This document shows positions 37,384 to 51,900 of a DNA stretch of 64,000 nucleotides, piece by piece. The DNA lies in contig JAQGDQ010000111.1 of NCBI GenBank assembly GCA_030141605.1, forward strand, positions 270,001 to 334,000, written 5' to 3'. Both the position numbers and the translations under genes were made by a program. The first letter of the stretch is position 1; each line of letters opens with the position of its first letter. The DNA comes from Tubiluchus corallicola (Eukaryota; Priapulida; Priapulimorpha; Priapulimorphida; Tubiluchidae). Under the pieces are notes generated by a model that saw nothing but the letters and a program-made list of their open reading frames with translations, made no database searches and was not told the DNA's origin.

Positions 37384-38050
37384 CTCAGCTGCCCCTCCCC
37401 TCCTTTATGTGGTAACCATGCACCCTGCTCCTCCCACTTTGGGCTCTGAGTACCCCTTGGCGCCAGGGATAACTCTGTTTCCTGCATGTTTTATGACATT
37501 GTTTATACTTTCAGAATTAGAGCATTTGCATTAGCCTATTAGCCCTATTTGTTGTAATGTGTACCCTAATTTTTGCACTTATTCGCAGTAAATTTTTTAG
37601 TTCTTATTTTGCTAACGTTGTCAGAATTAGAATTGTTTCTGTGTGTTAGTAGTCGGTTAGAAGTATTATAGCGTCTATCATTCTGTATTACGGTATGGAA
37701 CATTCTATGCCATTCTATTGCACGTCACCCAACACTATACTGTCACACGTTATCGTAATTAAGCCTAAAATTGTTTTAATGGTATTTTGGTTTTAGTGTT
37801 CACTTTCGGAGCCGATTAACTTCACTTAAAATTAGCTTGTAAAGTTAATATCTCTACAAATTGCGACATTGCTTGTATGTAAAAATTAATATTATTTCTA
37901 ACATTAGTGCAAAAGCTGGTATCCACATAAACTTTCCTGATTTTAAAAAGCGTTTCTAAATTTTGCAATCACCTCTCTCTGAACTCTCATCTGAGCCACT
38001 TACCGCATCATCAGTTTGACCATTGTCCAGCAAGTGTTGGCGAATTATTT

Positions 38051-38170
38051 ACCTGTGGCGAATTAACACCTATTTGATAGGTGAGCGTCTGGGGGCGGTG
38101 TAGATCAAAAGGCGCGGGCGTGGGATTACCTGTCAGGTAATCCGAACTGTCTGCGATGACACTTCACCTG
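38051..38170. promoter_or_regulatory. GC-richer patch with E2-boxes and a perfect palindrome
   Basis: A perfect 21-bp palindrome at 38123-38143 has arms GGATTACCTG and CAGGTAATCC around one T. Nearby are CACCTAT-TT-GATAGGTG (38067-38083), ACCTG at 38051 and CACCTG at 38165. The patch GGGGGCGGTG...GGCGCGGGCGTGG is unusually GC-rich for the window. A regulatory role for Rap1, 1.8 kb downstream, is inference. Confidence 0.35.
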
Positions 38171-38199
38171 ATTGTCACAGCTCGTGCGAAGTGTTGTTG

Positions 38200-39930
38200 T
38201 GTAATAACAAGATGGTGTAATTTGAGAATGACTGATATTTTCACTGTTCATTTATTATCTTGCAAAATACTGTAAATGCAACTATTTTTCGTCAATAAAA
38301 TCTGTGTAAACGAATTTATTTTTTGTGCAGTCCTTTTCATTTATTCATTCGACCATCCACTCGTCAATTTATTTGTGTCATCGTTTATTTAGTCAGTCAG
38401 TTGCTCATTTGCATATCCGTTTATTCGTTCTTTCATCCATTTACCTTTCGTTTGTTTATTCCTTCACTTATGTTTATTCATAAGTAAATTCGATTCGTTG
38501 CAAATTGATTTCTGTTTTACTTTGAAGTGTCCGTCCCTTGCTTTTTCGCTATTTTTGCATTCATTCCAAAAAAGAATCCGTTTTGTGTCCCTTGTGCTTT
38601 TTCTTTTTTATGTTATTCTATTATTTCTGCTTGGTTTTCTTTTTCCTTTATCTGCTGGTTCACCTGTTCGATGATTATTTTAGTCCTTTATTCATTTATC
38701 CTTTTTCTACTTATTTGATTATTCATTCATCGTCCATCCATCCATTTGTTCACTGAATCCTTGGTGTATTTGTCTTCTTACTCAAAATGGACACAGTTTC
38801 CTTCTACGTGCTCTAGAAAGGAAATACGTATTTCGAGCTTCAAATTCTGGAAAGCCGCAGTGTTTAGATAATTATATAATCTTCCACATATGTTCAGGAA
38901 TTATCCCCACTTAAACGAACACTTGCCCGCTTATGTCCCCAATCCGTCTCTATCTGAAACATGTTGCTTGGTAACGAGAGATGCTTGAAGTTGCTGCAAC
39001 TTCCAGACAGATTTGAGTGTGTCAGAGATTATGTAAATCTAAAATCCTGTTAAGCGTTGATTGGATTTGGTTTCTACTTTATGTCTGAACCTCAAGTTTA
39101 TGACTAGCGGAAATCCATATTGAATGACATTTTAGTGACAACAGGCGATGCTTTGGGCTTCATCTGCGTTTAGGTATTCAATACTGTGAAGCCACGCGCT
39201 ATTATCACACTGCAGTAAAAAGTATTTCTTCACCAGCAGTACAGAAACCTGTTTAAATTTTCTGCAAAATGGTAGCTGCAGCTTTAGCGTGAATCATGTA
39301 AACAAATGACGGCCAATATTAATTATTTTAATCCTAATTATTTATTAACGGCGGAACGAATTGCCACAATACTTTCATGAAATCATCACGTGCGGGATGG
39401 TTTTGTAATCAATCTCAGCCCACAGTTTTTTTACTTTTTCTTTCATTCGATCAAACTTAGTTTCAGATTCCACTATTAACGATAAAAAATTTTTGAATGA
39501 AATTTTGTTGTAACGTAAATGCATTGGCAGCCCTCTAAATGAAACAATTTACGATCTGCAAACGATTTATTCAAATCTTGTTTATACTTTTTACTTATAT
39601 AATTTAGAATGTTATTTAGAATGTATGATATATAATGTATATTCTTGAAAACTGGGTTGCTTTCTCGAGTAATTTAAAGAACTGCTATTATGGCTCCAAG
39701 GTGTAAAATTTTGTATTTCTTGATGTTCAGTGCTAATAGTTCACTTGTTCGAAGCCAAATTCTGCGCGACCTGTGCCCCATCTGTTGCGAAATTAGGAAA
39801 AGTTTTGTTTCTTTACTTGACGCATTTGGTTGAAGTATCATTACACGCTACATTAGTTACTATTTGTTTCGAATTATATGCGCAGTCAGTATCCTTTGTC
39901 TATTTAATGACAATATTTTGCTTTTTTTAG
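38200..39930. other. Region upstream of Rap1
   Basis: No coding exon seen. CTTTTTTTAG at 39921-39930 is a good acceptor 63 bp before the Rap1 ATG, so the start codon probably lies in an exon spliced to an upstream non-coding leader exon that I cannot locate. Confidence 0.45.
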
Positions 39931-39993
39931 GTAACAAAACACAGCTGCAAATCTGACTAAGGAAATAACTCATCAATAGATCATTTAGGGGGG

Positions 39994-43710
<3,717 letters not shown>

Positions 43711-46235
43711 TAAGCTACCTACTAATATAGTGAGTAAACTTACAATGATTGCTTTACTGAGGTGTTACTCTTATTCAGTTAGCAAAGTCATGCAGTCTGT
43801 CTCGGTTCCAATGAAGTTTGGCAATTTTCATATTTTTTCTCGCAGCATTCCTCCCGTTGAGTCTTTTTGTTTTTGGAGGTTTGCCAGACATACGACTAAC
43901 AATGATGTACGATGCAATGCATAGTATTGGTTGTAATTCATTATCAGAAAATCTATTTTCATTCGTTATTTTGCTATTCTGCTTTTTCACATCTTCACAT
44001 CATATTATGGCTTTTAACTGTCAAAAGCACTTGCTGACTTGAAAAGCATGTCATTGTGTAGAATATTCTATCATCATCACCAACATCATCGTCATCATCA
44101 TCACCATCATCGTAATCGTCGTTGTCATCATCATCATCATCGTTGTCGTCTTCATTGTCATTATTAATGACATTTAATTATCTTTTCAGTTTTTAAAGAA
44201 TGATTTATTCCAACTCACATACCACAAGAATCTCTCCAAGTGTCTCTGTTTGTTGCACAATTGTCAACTTCATCACTAGTGATGCGTGTTACACCGTCAG
44301 TCCTAGGTATTGTGGAATGAAAGAGCTACATGGCGAATGTTTTAATGACACTGTTCCATCTGGTGGTGAAGAGTAAGCTCACAAAACTAAGACACTCCTT
44401 TGAATTATTCAGCTTTGTTCAGCTTTGAAGTTTTATCATTTTTACAGCCTTCCCATTTTAATTATTATTTAAAAATATATTTTATTCCCGTAAATGTGAA
44501 ATATGTTTTGAGCTGCCATTTTACAACTTGTCTTATTCTGCAGCATTATTTGCTGCACTGTTTACAACAAAAAGAATCTTTCAGTGTTGAATAGTGGCAG
44601 AACCATGTGTATTTAAATTTGAAAAACACATTTAGTTTTTATCCGTGCATCAACATCAAACCTTTTTTGACTCTACAAAAATTACTTTAAAATGTGTCTT
44701 TTATGGCATGTTTAAAGTCACCTCTTTTGATGCATATTTTAAATAGAATTATTTATTTAAATGTAATAAATGTTGCTTGCTTCAATGTTGAAATAATGCT
44801 GTTTAGCAGTTAATAACTGTCATTGATATTTTTAAATCAAAATTTTAATCTTGTTATTTTAAAAAAGTTTATTTGACGTGGAAAAAATGTTGGATGATAA
44901 ATTAGATTTAGATGTACATATAGTAAATTTATTTGTGCTCAAAAAGACATACTTTAGTGTTAAGTAATGAAATTTATTAATTGATTTTCATATACATAAT
45001 TGTACAATTTAGTATTTGCAACAGAGGCCAGCAGAGTATAAGAGGTAGTGATATAGCCACTAATTATTAGCACTTGGCTAATTTTGTCATGCGAGCTGCA
45101 ATTTTTTTGATAATTTAGTCAAATCCAGCAATTATCCTTGTGTCATACACTATTGCTGTTGTTACTGTACTTTTTAAAGTGTTTACTTAGTGTTATCTGG
45201 TGGATCTGCTTGTCAAATCGTAGCAAAATGTTGAAACTATTTATGTAGTAAATAAGACATTTGAGAATCAACAACCGAAAATTGAAAATATTTTGCTTAA
45301 GCAATGATCATTGTAAACATTATAGCAGTGATCACTGTGAACTTTTAAGCAGTGATCATTGTAAACATTTGTGGCGCTATCATGTCATTGCATGTCTAAT
45401 ATTCGAAATTAGATTGGAAAGTATTTATCAACGTAGGAAGGGCCAGGTGTAGTACTTCTATAAAAATATTTCTAATATTGTCTGTAAGTTGTTATTAATG
45501 TCAATTGTTGCTACAAACTAGCATAGTTTGACAAGGTTACCATGGTTACGCTGATTAGAATTACAGTGATGACGAGTCTTCTGTGGTCACTATGCAAAGT
45601 ATTAAATAGCTGTTGACTGTTGTCAGTTTTTGTTAATTTACGTAGCACAGTGTGCCATAATAATTATATACTATTACTTACACAAACTGAATGAAGAAAT
45701 GCTTCTGGCAAGCTTTTGTATTCACAACAAACTTAATTATTAATCTTGATGCTCAAAAAACAGAACTGAAAAGGGAAAATGTGAAAAAAATCCGCTTTTG
45801 CATCTTCATACTTTCTGATATCCTCTCTTGTTCTCCATGACCTCAAATAATCATGACATTATTTATTCTTATTAATTTTAAATTCATTCTTTTTAAATGT
45901 TTTTCTATTTGTGTATTTATTCGCATTCATCAATGTTTATTGTAAGTTGAATAAAAAAATAAATGATTATATTTATTAAAAGTGTGTTCAAATTTGTATT
46001 CTGTAAAGAAAATTGATTATTGCTCTAATTTGCTGCCTTGGCACTCCACTCCGGCTATCATTACTTTTTGCACTTGTAATATTAAAGCACAGGAAAATCC
46101 TCCAGTTACATACTGCCTTTTGCATGCACCGGCAGTAATGCTGTATAAAGCTTGTAAATTTAAACTCCCGCGATGACCATTAGGGGTAGCCATTTTAATG
46201 ATAGAGATGTTTGAAACAAGTTCAGATGACACTTG
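43711..46235 (+). other. Rap1 3' untranslated region and downstream DNA
   Basis: Non-coding. Candidate polyadenylation signals are AATAAA at 44765 and the cluster near 45948. It includes an ATC/GTC triplet tract at 44065-44165 and a three-copy 24-bp repeat at 45301-45372. Confidence 0.45.
45301..45372. repeat. 24-bp tandem repeat, 3 copies, palindromic core
   Basis: Units start at 45301, 45325 and 45349. Each contains a TGATCA-centred palindrome (AATGATCATT, CAGTGATCACTG, AGTGATCATT). In a 63-codon open frame this reads as an 8-residue SSDHCxxL repeat, with no other sign of coding. Confidence 0.8.
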
Positions 46236-46239
46236 AGAA

Positions 46240-46366
46240 AAGTTTGAAAAAATAATAAGAGCATGCGTAGCACACATGTTAGTAACTAAGTAAAATTTTA
46301 AATTACTGTATCTTATTAATAAAATTAAAAATACGTTTTTGGTTAGTGAGTGGCGCACCCTGGAGG
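46240..46366 (+). repeat. Dispersed repeat A, copy 1
   Basis: Near-identical to 63268-63393. Both run from AGTTTGAAAAAATAA through AAATTACTGTATCTT to GGTTAGTGAGTGGYGCACCC, with a few substitutions and small indels. Origin unknown. Confidence 0.85.
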
Positions 46367-46907
46367 GTGCAGTAATATTTTGTAACATTTTACTATTTGG
46401 CACGGACATTTTAAATTATTATTTCTAGTTACGTAAGTCTTATTGAAATGTTAAGTAATATAAATTTGCATGGAAAGTCTTTGGGTCATAATTTAACATT
46501 GTCTCTTCTTCCTTTGATTTACGTTGTGCGTATATGACGTCATGTAATGGCGTGGTCGGAACAGTATTGCTGGAGGTCTAAAATGAAAAAACGAAAATTC
46601 TTTTTAGCACGAGTACGTTGTATCCATAAAATTGCTTAAACGCGATTTTTCTGAAACCTAATTCAGGTACTCCTTTTCTTGTCCTTTAACTTTAAGGACT
46701 TGATATTTTTATCATTGCGATCTAAGATAACCGATACTGCTGAGTTTTTCATTATTATTATACATGTATTATTCATCCACTGTATTTATAAGCAAATGCA
46801 GAGGACTAACGCCATGAAACTTGCAGGGTAAGGGCCTTGAAAGTAGTATGACGATCTCTATCATTATAATTATATAATAATCTTTATGTGTGTGTATATA
46901 TATATAT

Positions 46908-47148
46908 ATAAAATCGGAACTGAATTTAAATCATTTTAATTATCAAAACTACCGCAAGTGTGACACATGGTGTCGTGCGAGAAGTGACCATGTATGCGGT
47001 AGTAACAAATGCCCCTCTCGCTGCTGCTACAATCATTGTCACTGTCATCAACATCATCAGTGTTATTTTGGACATAATCATCACTATTATCGTCGCCATT
47101 ATTATTATCAACATCATCACCGTCGTCATCGTTGTTATCATCAGCATT

Positions 47149-47155
<7 letters not shown>
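46908..47155 (+). repeat. Duplicated segment D, copy 1
   Basis: About 240 bp repeated in the same orientation at 49025-49290. The shared part includes GACCATGTATGCGGTAGTAA, CAAATGCCCCTCTCGCTGCT and a long ATC/GTC/ATT triplet tail. The open frames over it (Ile/Val-rich) are a consequence of the triplets. Confidence 0.9.
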
Positions 47156-47184
<29 letters not shown>

Positions 47185-47213
47185 TAGATAGATAGATAGA
47201 TATAGATATAATT
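47153..47213. repeat. (TA)n and (GATA)n microsatellite
   Basis: About 30 bp of TA followed by GATA repeats, abutting the end of segment D copy 1. Confidence 0.95.
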
Positions 47214-47369
47214 TACAGCAAATGCTCTATGTGTCAGTCATTTTCAGCTCCAACTAGATGAAGGCATTGCTTTCAACAGTTTCTCACTTTTTCAAGGGTA
47301 ATTTGGCTTCAGCACTAAACAATGATTGCCTTTAGTTCCTTTGCATCAAACAGCTATTGTACACTTTCT

Positions 47370-47620
47370 CTTTAAAGGAAGACAGGATGATTTTTCATAT
47401 ACTACGCCATTTTCAAGTCTGATAAAAAGTATAAATTTTAACAAAATCAATACAGCAAAAGTGTTTCTGATAATTAAATAATTGATTAAAAACTTAATTA
47501 ACGGCGGCAGACCCCAACTATTGATGACAGCACAAACTAACATAATTTTCAACAGCAAAAATATTCCACGAGCGTGTTGCGCATGTTTGCGAAAGCGAAA
47601 ATTGAAGTACAGTGCTACTG
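47370..47620 (-). repeat. Dispersed repeat B, copy 1
   Basis: On the minus strand this matches 56005-56250 over about 240 bp. Shared blocks are CGCAAACATGCGCAACACGC, TTGAAAATTATGTTAGTTTG, TTAATTATCAGAAACNCTTTTGC and ATACGAAAAATCATCCTGTC (or close variants). Translations of the two copies also resemble each other, as expected from the DNA identity. Confidence 0.8.
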
Positions 47621-48429
47621 TAAGAGATTCGGGGTGTTGAACTAAAACTCGACAAGTTTTAAGATAAAAATTCAATTTCAAATTTACCGCTGTACTCACG
47701 CATGAGCTGTCGAACATATGTAGTTCGTCACAAACTAAACACGTCACTGAACTGAGAGGTACATGTACCGCTTTTGCTTTAAGGAAATTTTAAATGCCGT
47801 AATGCAGAGAATTAAGTCTCTTTTTTTCTGGGCAACAAACTAATTTTTTTGGTTGATGTCTTTGCTGTTTTGCTGCCATCTATTGAGGGTTTTACGCGTC
47901 AACGCGGCTGTTTTTCAGTTGATAATTATAGATGACATTGTTCCGTCATTTAATTTTTTAACATGCAAAAGTTTTTTTAGCCGTAACTTAAAAACCAGTG
48001 AAACTACCAGCCAAAGTTAACGTATTGTAATATTACGCTGCGAAATTTCACCTTTGTACAGTTATGTTTTTTTATTTCACTTTATTTGCAGAACACTTGC
48101 TTCTAATAGTAATGCGCCACCTTGTGCAAAATGTAACAAACAATAGACGCCATAACTCCGCTCAATTATTTTACCGTAATGCGCTTTAGCTGATCATCAA
48201 TACCTGTATGAGTTTGTATTTTTAGTGGATAGATGGCGCTAGCAGGTGGAAAGCGGGAAAACAATAATCCACAGATAGTCGAATATATATGTGTGAACAA
48301 ATTTTTTAAAATACAAATAATGACTACCGTATTTACAAAATCCATCGCTTTATCACATTTGTATTTTACGTTTTAAATAAAAACGAAGTTAAAACGATAC
48401 CCACAGCAGTGCACATGGCGGCAATGTAG

Positions 48430-48770
48430 GAAAGTTTGGTACAAACAAAATGGGTACGGGTGAAACTGATAATTATGATGAAAGTTTGGTGCTGGCAAAA
48501 TTTGGTTCTAGGAATTTTTAAAACGTGGTAATTCCGGTACAGGCAAATTTGGTACTATGATCTTAACGTGCAACGAATTTTTGGTACTAGGAAAATGTAG
48601 CACGAAGAAAATTTTGTAGTAGGAAAGTTTGGTACCAAACAAAATAGAGAAATTTCTATATCTCAATACAAAATGATTGTTTCAACAGGAAGGTATAGGG
48701 AAGTTCAGCTGTAGGGAAGTTTATCCAGTAGAGAGAAAATTTGGTACTAGAAAAGTCAAGTTTTTCAATT
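48430..48770 (+). repeat. Degenerate minisatellite, forward arm
   Basis: Imperfect units of about 20-30 bp around AAATTTGGTACTAGGAAA recur about ten times (e.g. AGTTTGGTACAAACAAAAT, AATTTGGTACTATG, AAAATTTGGTACTAG). Confidence 0.7.
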
Positions 48771-49024
48771 GCCTGTTTTTAGCAAGTCATCTGCTTGCCT
48801 GCCTGCCTGCTGAGTGCCTGCCTATTCGTCCATCCGTCTGACTGCATTTAATAAGTACTACAATATCAAAGGCAGTTGCTTTTTAAACAAGCACTCAGAC
48901 AAACAAAAGTAAAAATAGCACTGTACTAAGAATTGCTACTAACATTTGCGCTTTGCAAAGTTTTGCCAAATTTGAAAACTGGGTATTATTTATTCCCAAT
49001 AGCAAAGCCCCGTAAAATCATTTT

Positions 49025-49290
49025 GCATAAAATCAGAACTAAATTTAAATCATTTTTTAATTAAATTAAAATTATCAAAACTGCCGCAAATTGACACACA
49101 GTGTCGTGCGAGCAGTGACCATGTATGCGGTAGTAACAAATGCCCCTCTCGCTGCTGTTACAATCATTGTCACTGTCATCAACATCATCAGTGTCATTTT
49201 GGACATAATCATCACTATTATCGTCGCCATTATTATTATCAACATCATCACCGTCGTCACCGTTGTTATCATCAACATTATTGTTATTAC
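49025..49290 (+). repeat. Duplicated segment D, copy 2
   Basis: Second copy of 46908-47155. It has a roughly 15-bp insertion-like difference near its start (TTTTTAATTAAATTAAAAT), then long near-identity through the triplet tract. Confidence 0.9.
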
Positions 49291-49587
49291 TACTCACTGT
49301 AATCATCATCCATTTCTAGCTATTGGTACATGATCTATAGCAACAACAGTAACAGTGGTGATGTCGATGATGACTATGATGTTGGCACCCACCAGCACGA
49401 CTACCAACACCACTGCAACAACGGTAACGGCAACAGTAAGAAGACAACAAAATTAACAATGACAAGAGCAACAATGATCGCAATAATGATGAATAACAAA
49501 CAACGAATAAACTAAAACAAATGCAACAATGCTGACCTTTATAACTTGTACGAGTAGGTTATATAAAATATATTTTTATAATATCAA

Positions 49588-49825
49588 ACTTTCCTAGCAC
49601 TAAACTTGTTCCGTATCATTTTTACCTTGCACTGTATTTACTTGTTCCAAAAATGCTTGACAAAACTTCGCCAGTACTGTATCTATCAGTACCATATTTT
49701 CTTTGTACCAAATTTTCCCAGTACCAAAATTTACCTGTAAAAAATTCCTAGTAGCAAACTTTCCCAGTAACAAAATTGCCTCGTATACCAAAATTACCAG
49801 GAACAAATTTTACTGCACCAAAGTT
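49588..49825 (-). repeat. Degenerate minisatellite, reverse arm
   Basis: Units such as TACCAAATTTTCCCAGTACC, CTAGTAGCAAACTTTCCCAG and AGGAACAAATTTTACTGCACC are the reverse complement of the motif at 48430-48770. The two arrays face each other across about 0.8 kb that contains segment D copy 2. Confidence 0.7.
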
Positions 49826-49917
49826 ATGCTCACCCATGAATAACCCAAATTTTTTGACACTTTTCGCACAACCAAGTCCTTAAACTGTACTTAGCAATTT
49901 GACTGATGCAGTCATTG

Positions 49918-51900
49918 CTAAGTTAGATCCCTACAGTAACAATACTTCCGCAGATCATCTCTTTGATTATAAATACAATGTGGCTGTTCGCCGTACTTAT
50001 TAATTCGACTTATCATGTCCTCTTTGACACGAGGCTTCCCCCCTTCACTCACCCTGGCTGTTGATTCAAACAGTGCCCCACCCGGTTTACTTCGGATTGT
50101 TACACGGTAATCTGCAGTCAACACTTTTACGCTGCTGCTGAACACTGGTTGGAACCCACCTATGTCCTTTGACTTTGAGTAAGTTAACACGTCTTCGTTT
50201 GGCTTTAGCATTTCAGCATTAACAACTTCATCCAGTTGAAGTTCAACACATGCTTGTCTTTTCTCTGCTGTCAGATTGTTGATGTAGTCAATGATGGTTT
50301 TAGCGACTTCAAACACCGTATCATCATGAACATCAACAGACTTCCATTTAAGACAAGCACACCAATGTGTTTCTATGTCAGCTCCATCACACGTTCTATC
50401 GAATTCCACTTCGCCAAACAGGCTAATCTGTCTACTGTCTTTAGTGTATCTTCTTTTGGCACCTTGAAAATCTATGACTTCATGCATTAGTGCGTGCAAG
50501 TCAAATGGAGTAGTCAATCGTTTGGCATTGGCCAACAAGTTGTTGTACTCTGCTCTGTATTTCTCCTTGAACCATTTTGGAAGTGTAACCGACACGAAAG
50601 GCATTCTTTCTTCCAGTCGACCTTGCATCGAGGCACGTACATTGGTGTATCGAGAACCATGATCACTAAAAATTATCAGCATTGCATTGTCCAAAAGCCC
50701 GCCCTGGTGTAGGCTCTCAATTAGCTGCAAAAAGTCGTCGTCACAGTACTGCAAAAATTTCGGGTCAGCGTGGCTCAGCTCGTTGTGGAACAAGAAAAGG
50801 AACTTTCGCATCTTTTTGTACATAAAAAGGAAATTGCTTGCATAATCAAAAGCAATCTTATGGAGTGGAGAACCTTCAAGGCAGAACTTTGTTCCTTTGT
50901 ACTTCTTTCTTGCACCAAGGTAAAATGTGCGTCCATAATGGTCTGTTGGCTGTTGCTTAAAACCTCGCATACGATACTGAAAGGTTCCTATGCGGGGCTG
51001 GTCCTCTGAATAGAACGTCATATAACCAGCACGTTTAAAATCTTTCCAGATCATTGGGTATACGTCAACGTAGTCTGCTTCCTCGATCCGCCACAGCGTT
51101 GGAGGCAGTTCTAACTCTGTCGCTCCTGTTAGGATTGGTATTAGAGCTTGCGGAGTTCCATCGCCAACTATGTTGTAGCCTTCAAGTACCACACTGCCAA
51201 GCACATCCCGCATGTATGCAAACGTTTTTGGCAAATTTCTTTGGAATGCTACTTGAGATACCGAATCAAAGCCAATCAGCAAGACGTCCATACCCAGACC
51301 GCTTGTTGGCGCTGAAATTGTTTCCATCTTTTTTACCTCAGTAGCATTGAAGACGACATGTGCATGATAGTTCTCATATAAAACTTCCGAGCTTGTGTCA
51401 TCATTTATGACGTTTGCTTTACATGTGACCTTGAAGAACTCCGTTGGAATTTTGATCCCATCGTGCATAATCACTATGTTGTCGGACAAGGAAACACGAT
51501 AATCATTGTTTCTGGTTACATAGTTGTACACGCAGGAGACAGAATCGCGGTCTAGTCCCAAACTATCGATAACCGTGTAATTGTAGAACAAGCGGCCATT
51601 CTTTGTGTACACCCAAGTATGTCCTTTACAAATCAATGGCTCCACGTTAGGATAGAAGGCATCTAAAAGGTTCGTGTCTCGAAATAAATTCGGAATAACA
51701 CAATGGCTGATGCTACTATTGACCATTCTGTGCTCTATATCTGGAAGGTTGTATGCTCTGGGTTCTTTTTCTTCTTCGGCGTTCCTCGCCAGAAGCAGAA
51801 ATGTTGCACTGCAGCATAGAATAGTCACAATGACCAGCTGCACAGTGGCCACACGTCTGAGTTTTCTTGGGTAAAATTGGCACACAAGAGATGACCTCAT
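49918..51900 (-). CDS. DUF229 family type II membrane protein, intronless, 660 aa
   Basis: A single uninterrupted minus-strand frame of 660 residues. A membrane anchor (about residues 17-38, VATVQLVIVTILCC...) follows a short basic cytoplasmic end, predicting a type II protein with a luminal or extracellular catalytic-like domain. The alkaline-phosphatase-superfamily fold of DUF229 shows as DVLLIGFDSVS (205-215), YNIVGDGTPQALIPILTG (242-259), HNELSHAD (372-379) and IIFSDHGSRY (409-418). D212, T249, H377, D413 and H414 are candidate metal or nucleophile positions. The Cys-rich end (HCIYNQRDDLRKYCYC) fits full-length members. The enzymatic substrate of this family is not established. In-frame ATG at 51900 is the first good start and sits just before the anchor. 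The lack of introns among intron-rich neighbours suggests a retrocopy or a single-exon paralogue. Confidence 0.92.
   Translation of the reverse strand: MRSSLVCQFYPRKLRRVATVQLVIVTILCCSATFLLLARNAEEEKEPRAYNLPDIEHRMVNSSISHCVIPNLFRDTNLLDAFYPNVEPLICKGHTWVYTKNGRLFYNYTVIDSLGLDRDSVSCVYNYVTRNNDYRVSLSDNIVIMHDGIKIPTEFFKVTCKANVINDDTSSEVLYENYHAHVVFNATEVKKMETISAPTSGLGMDVLLIGFDSVSQVAFQRNLPKTFAYMRDVLGSVVLEGYNIVGDGTPQALIPILTGATELELPPTLWRIEEADYVDVYPMIWKDFKRAGYMTFYSEDQPRIGTFQYRMRGFKQQPTDHYGRTFYLGARKKYKGTKFCLEGSPLHKIAFDYASNFLFMYKKMRKFLFLFHNELSHADPKFLQYCDDDFLQLIESLHQGGLLDNAMLIIFSDHGSRYTNVRASMQGRLEERMPFVSVTLPKWFKEKYRAEYNNLLANAKRLTTPFDLHALMHEVIDFQGAKRRYTKDSRQISLFGEVEFDRTCDGADIETHWCACLKWKSVDVHDDTVFEVAKTIIDYINNLTAEKRQACVELQLDEVVNAEMLKPNEDVLTYSKSKDIGGFQPVFSSSVKVLTADYRVTIRSKPGGALFESTARVSEGGKPRVKEDMISRINKYGEQPHCIYNQRDDLRKYCYCRDLT

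Noticed and set aside
50236-51874. Several plus-strand frames opposite the DUF229 gene
   Set aside because: Antisense shadows of a strong 660-codon gene.
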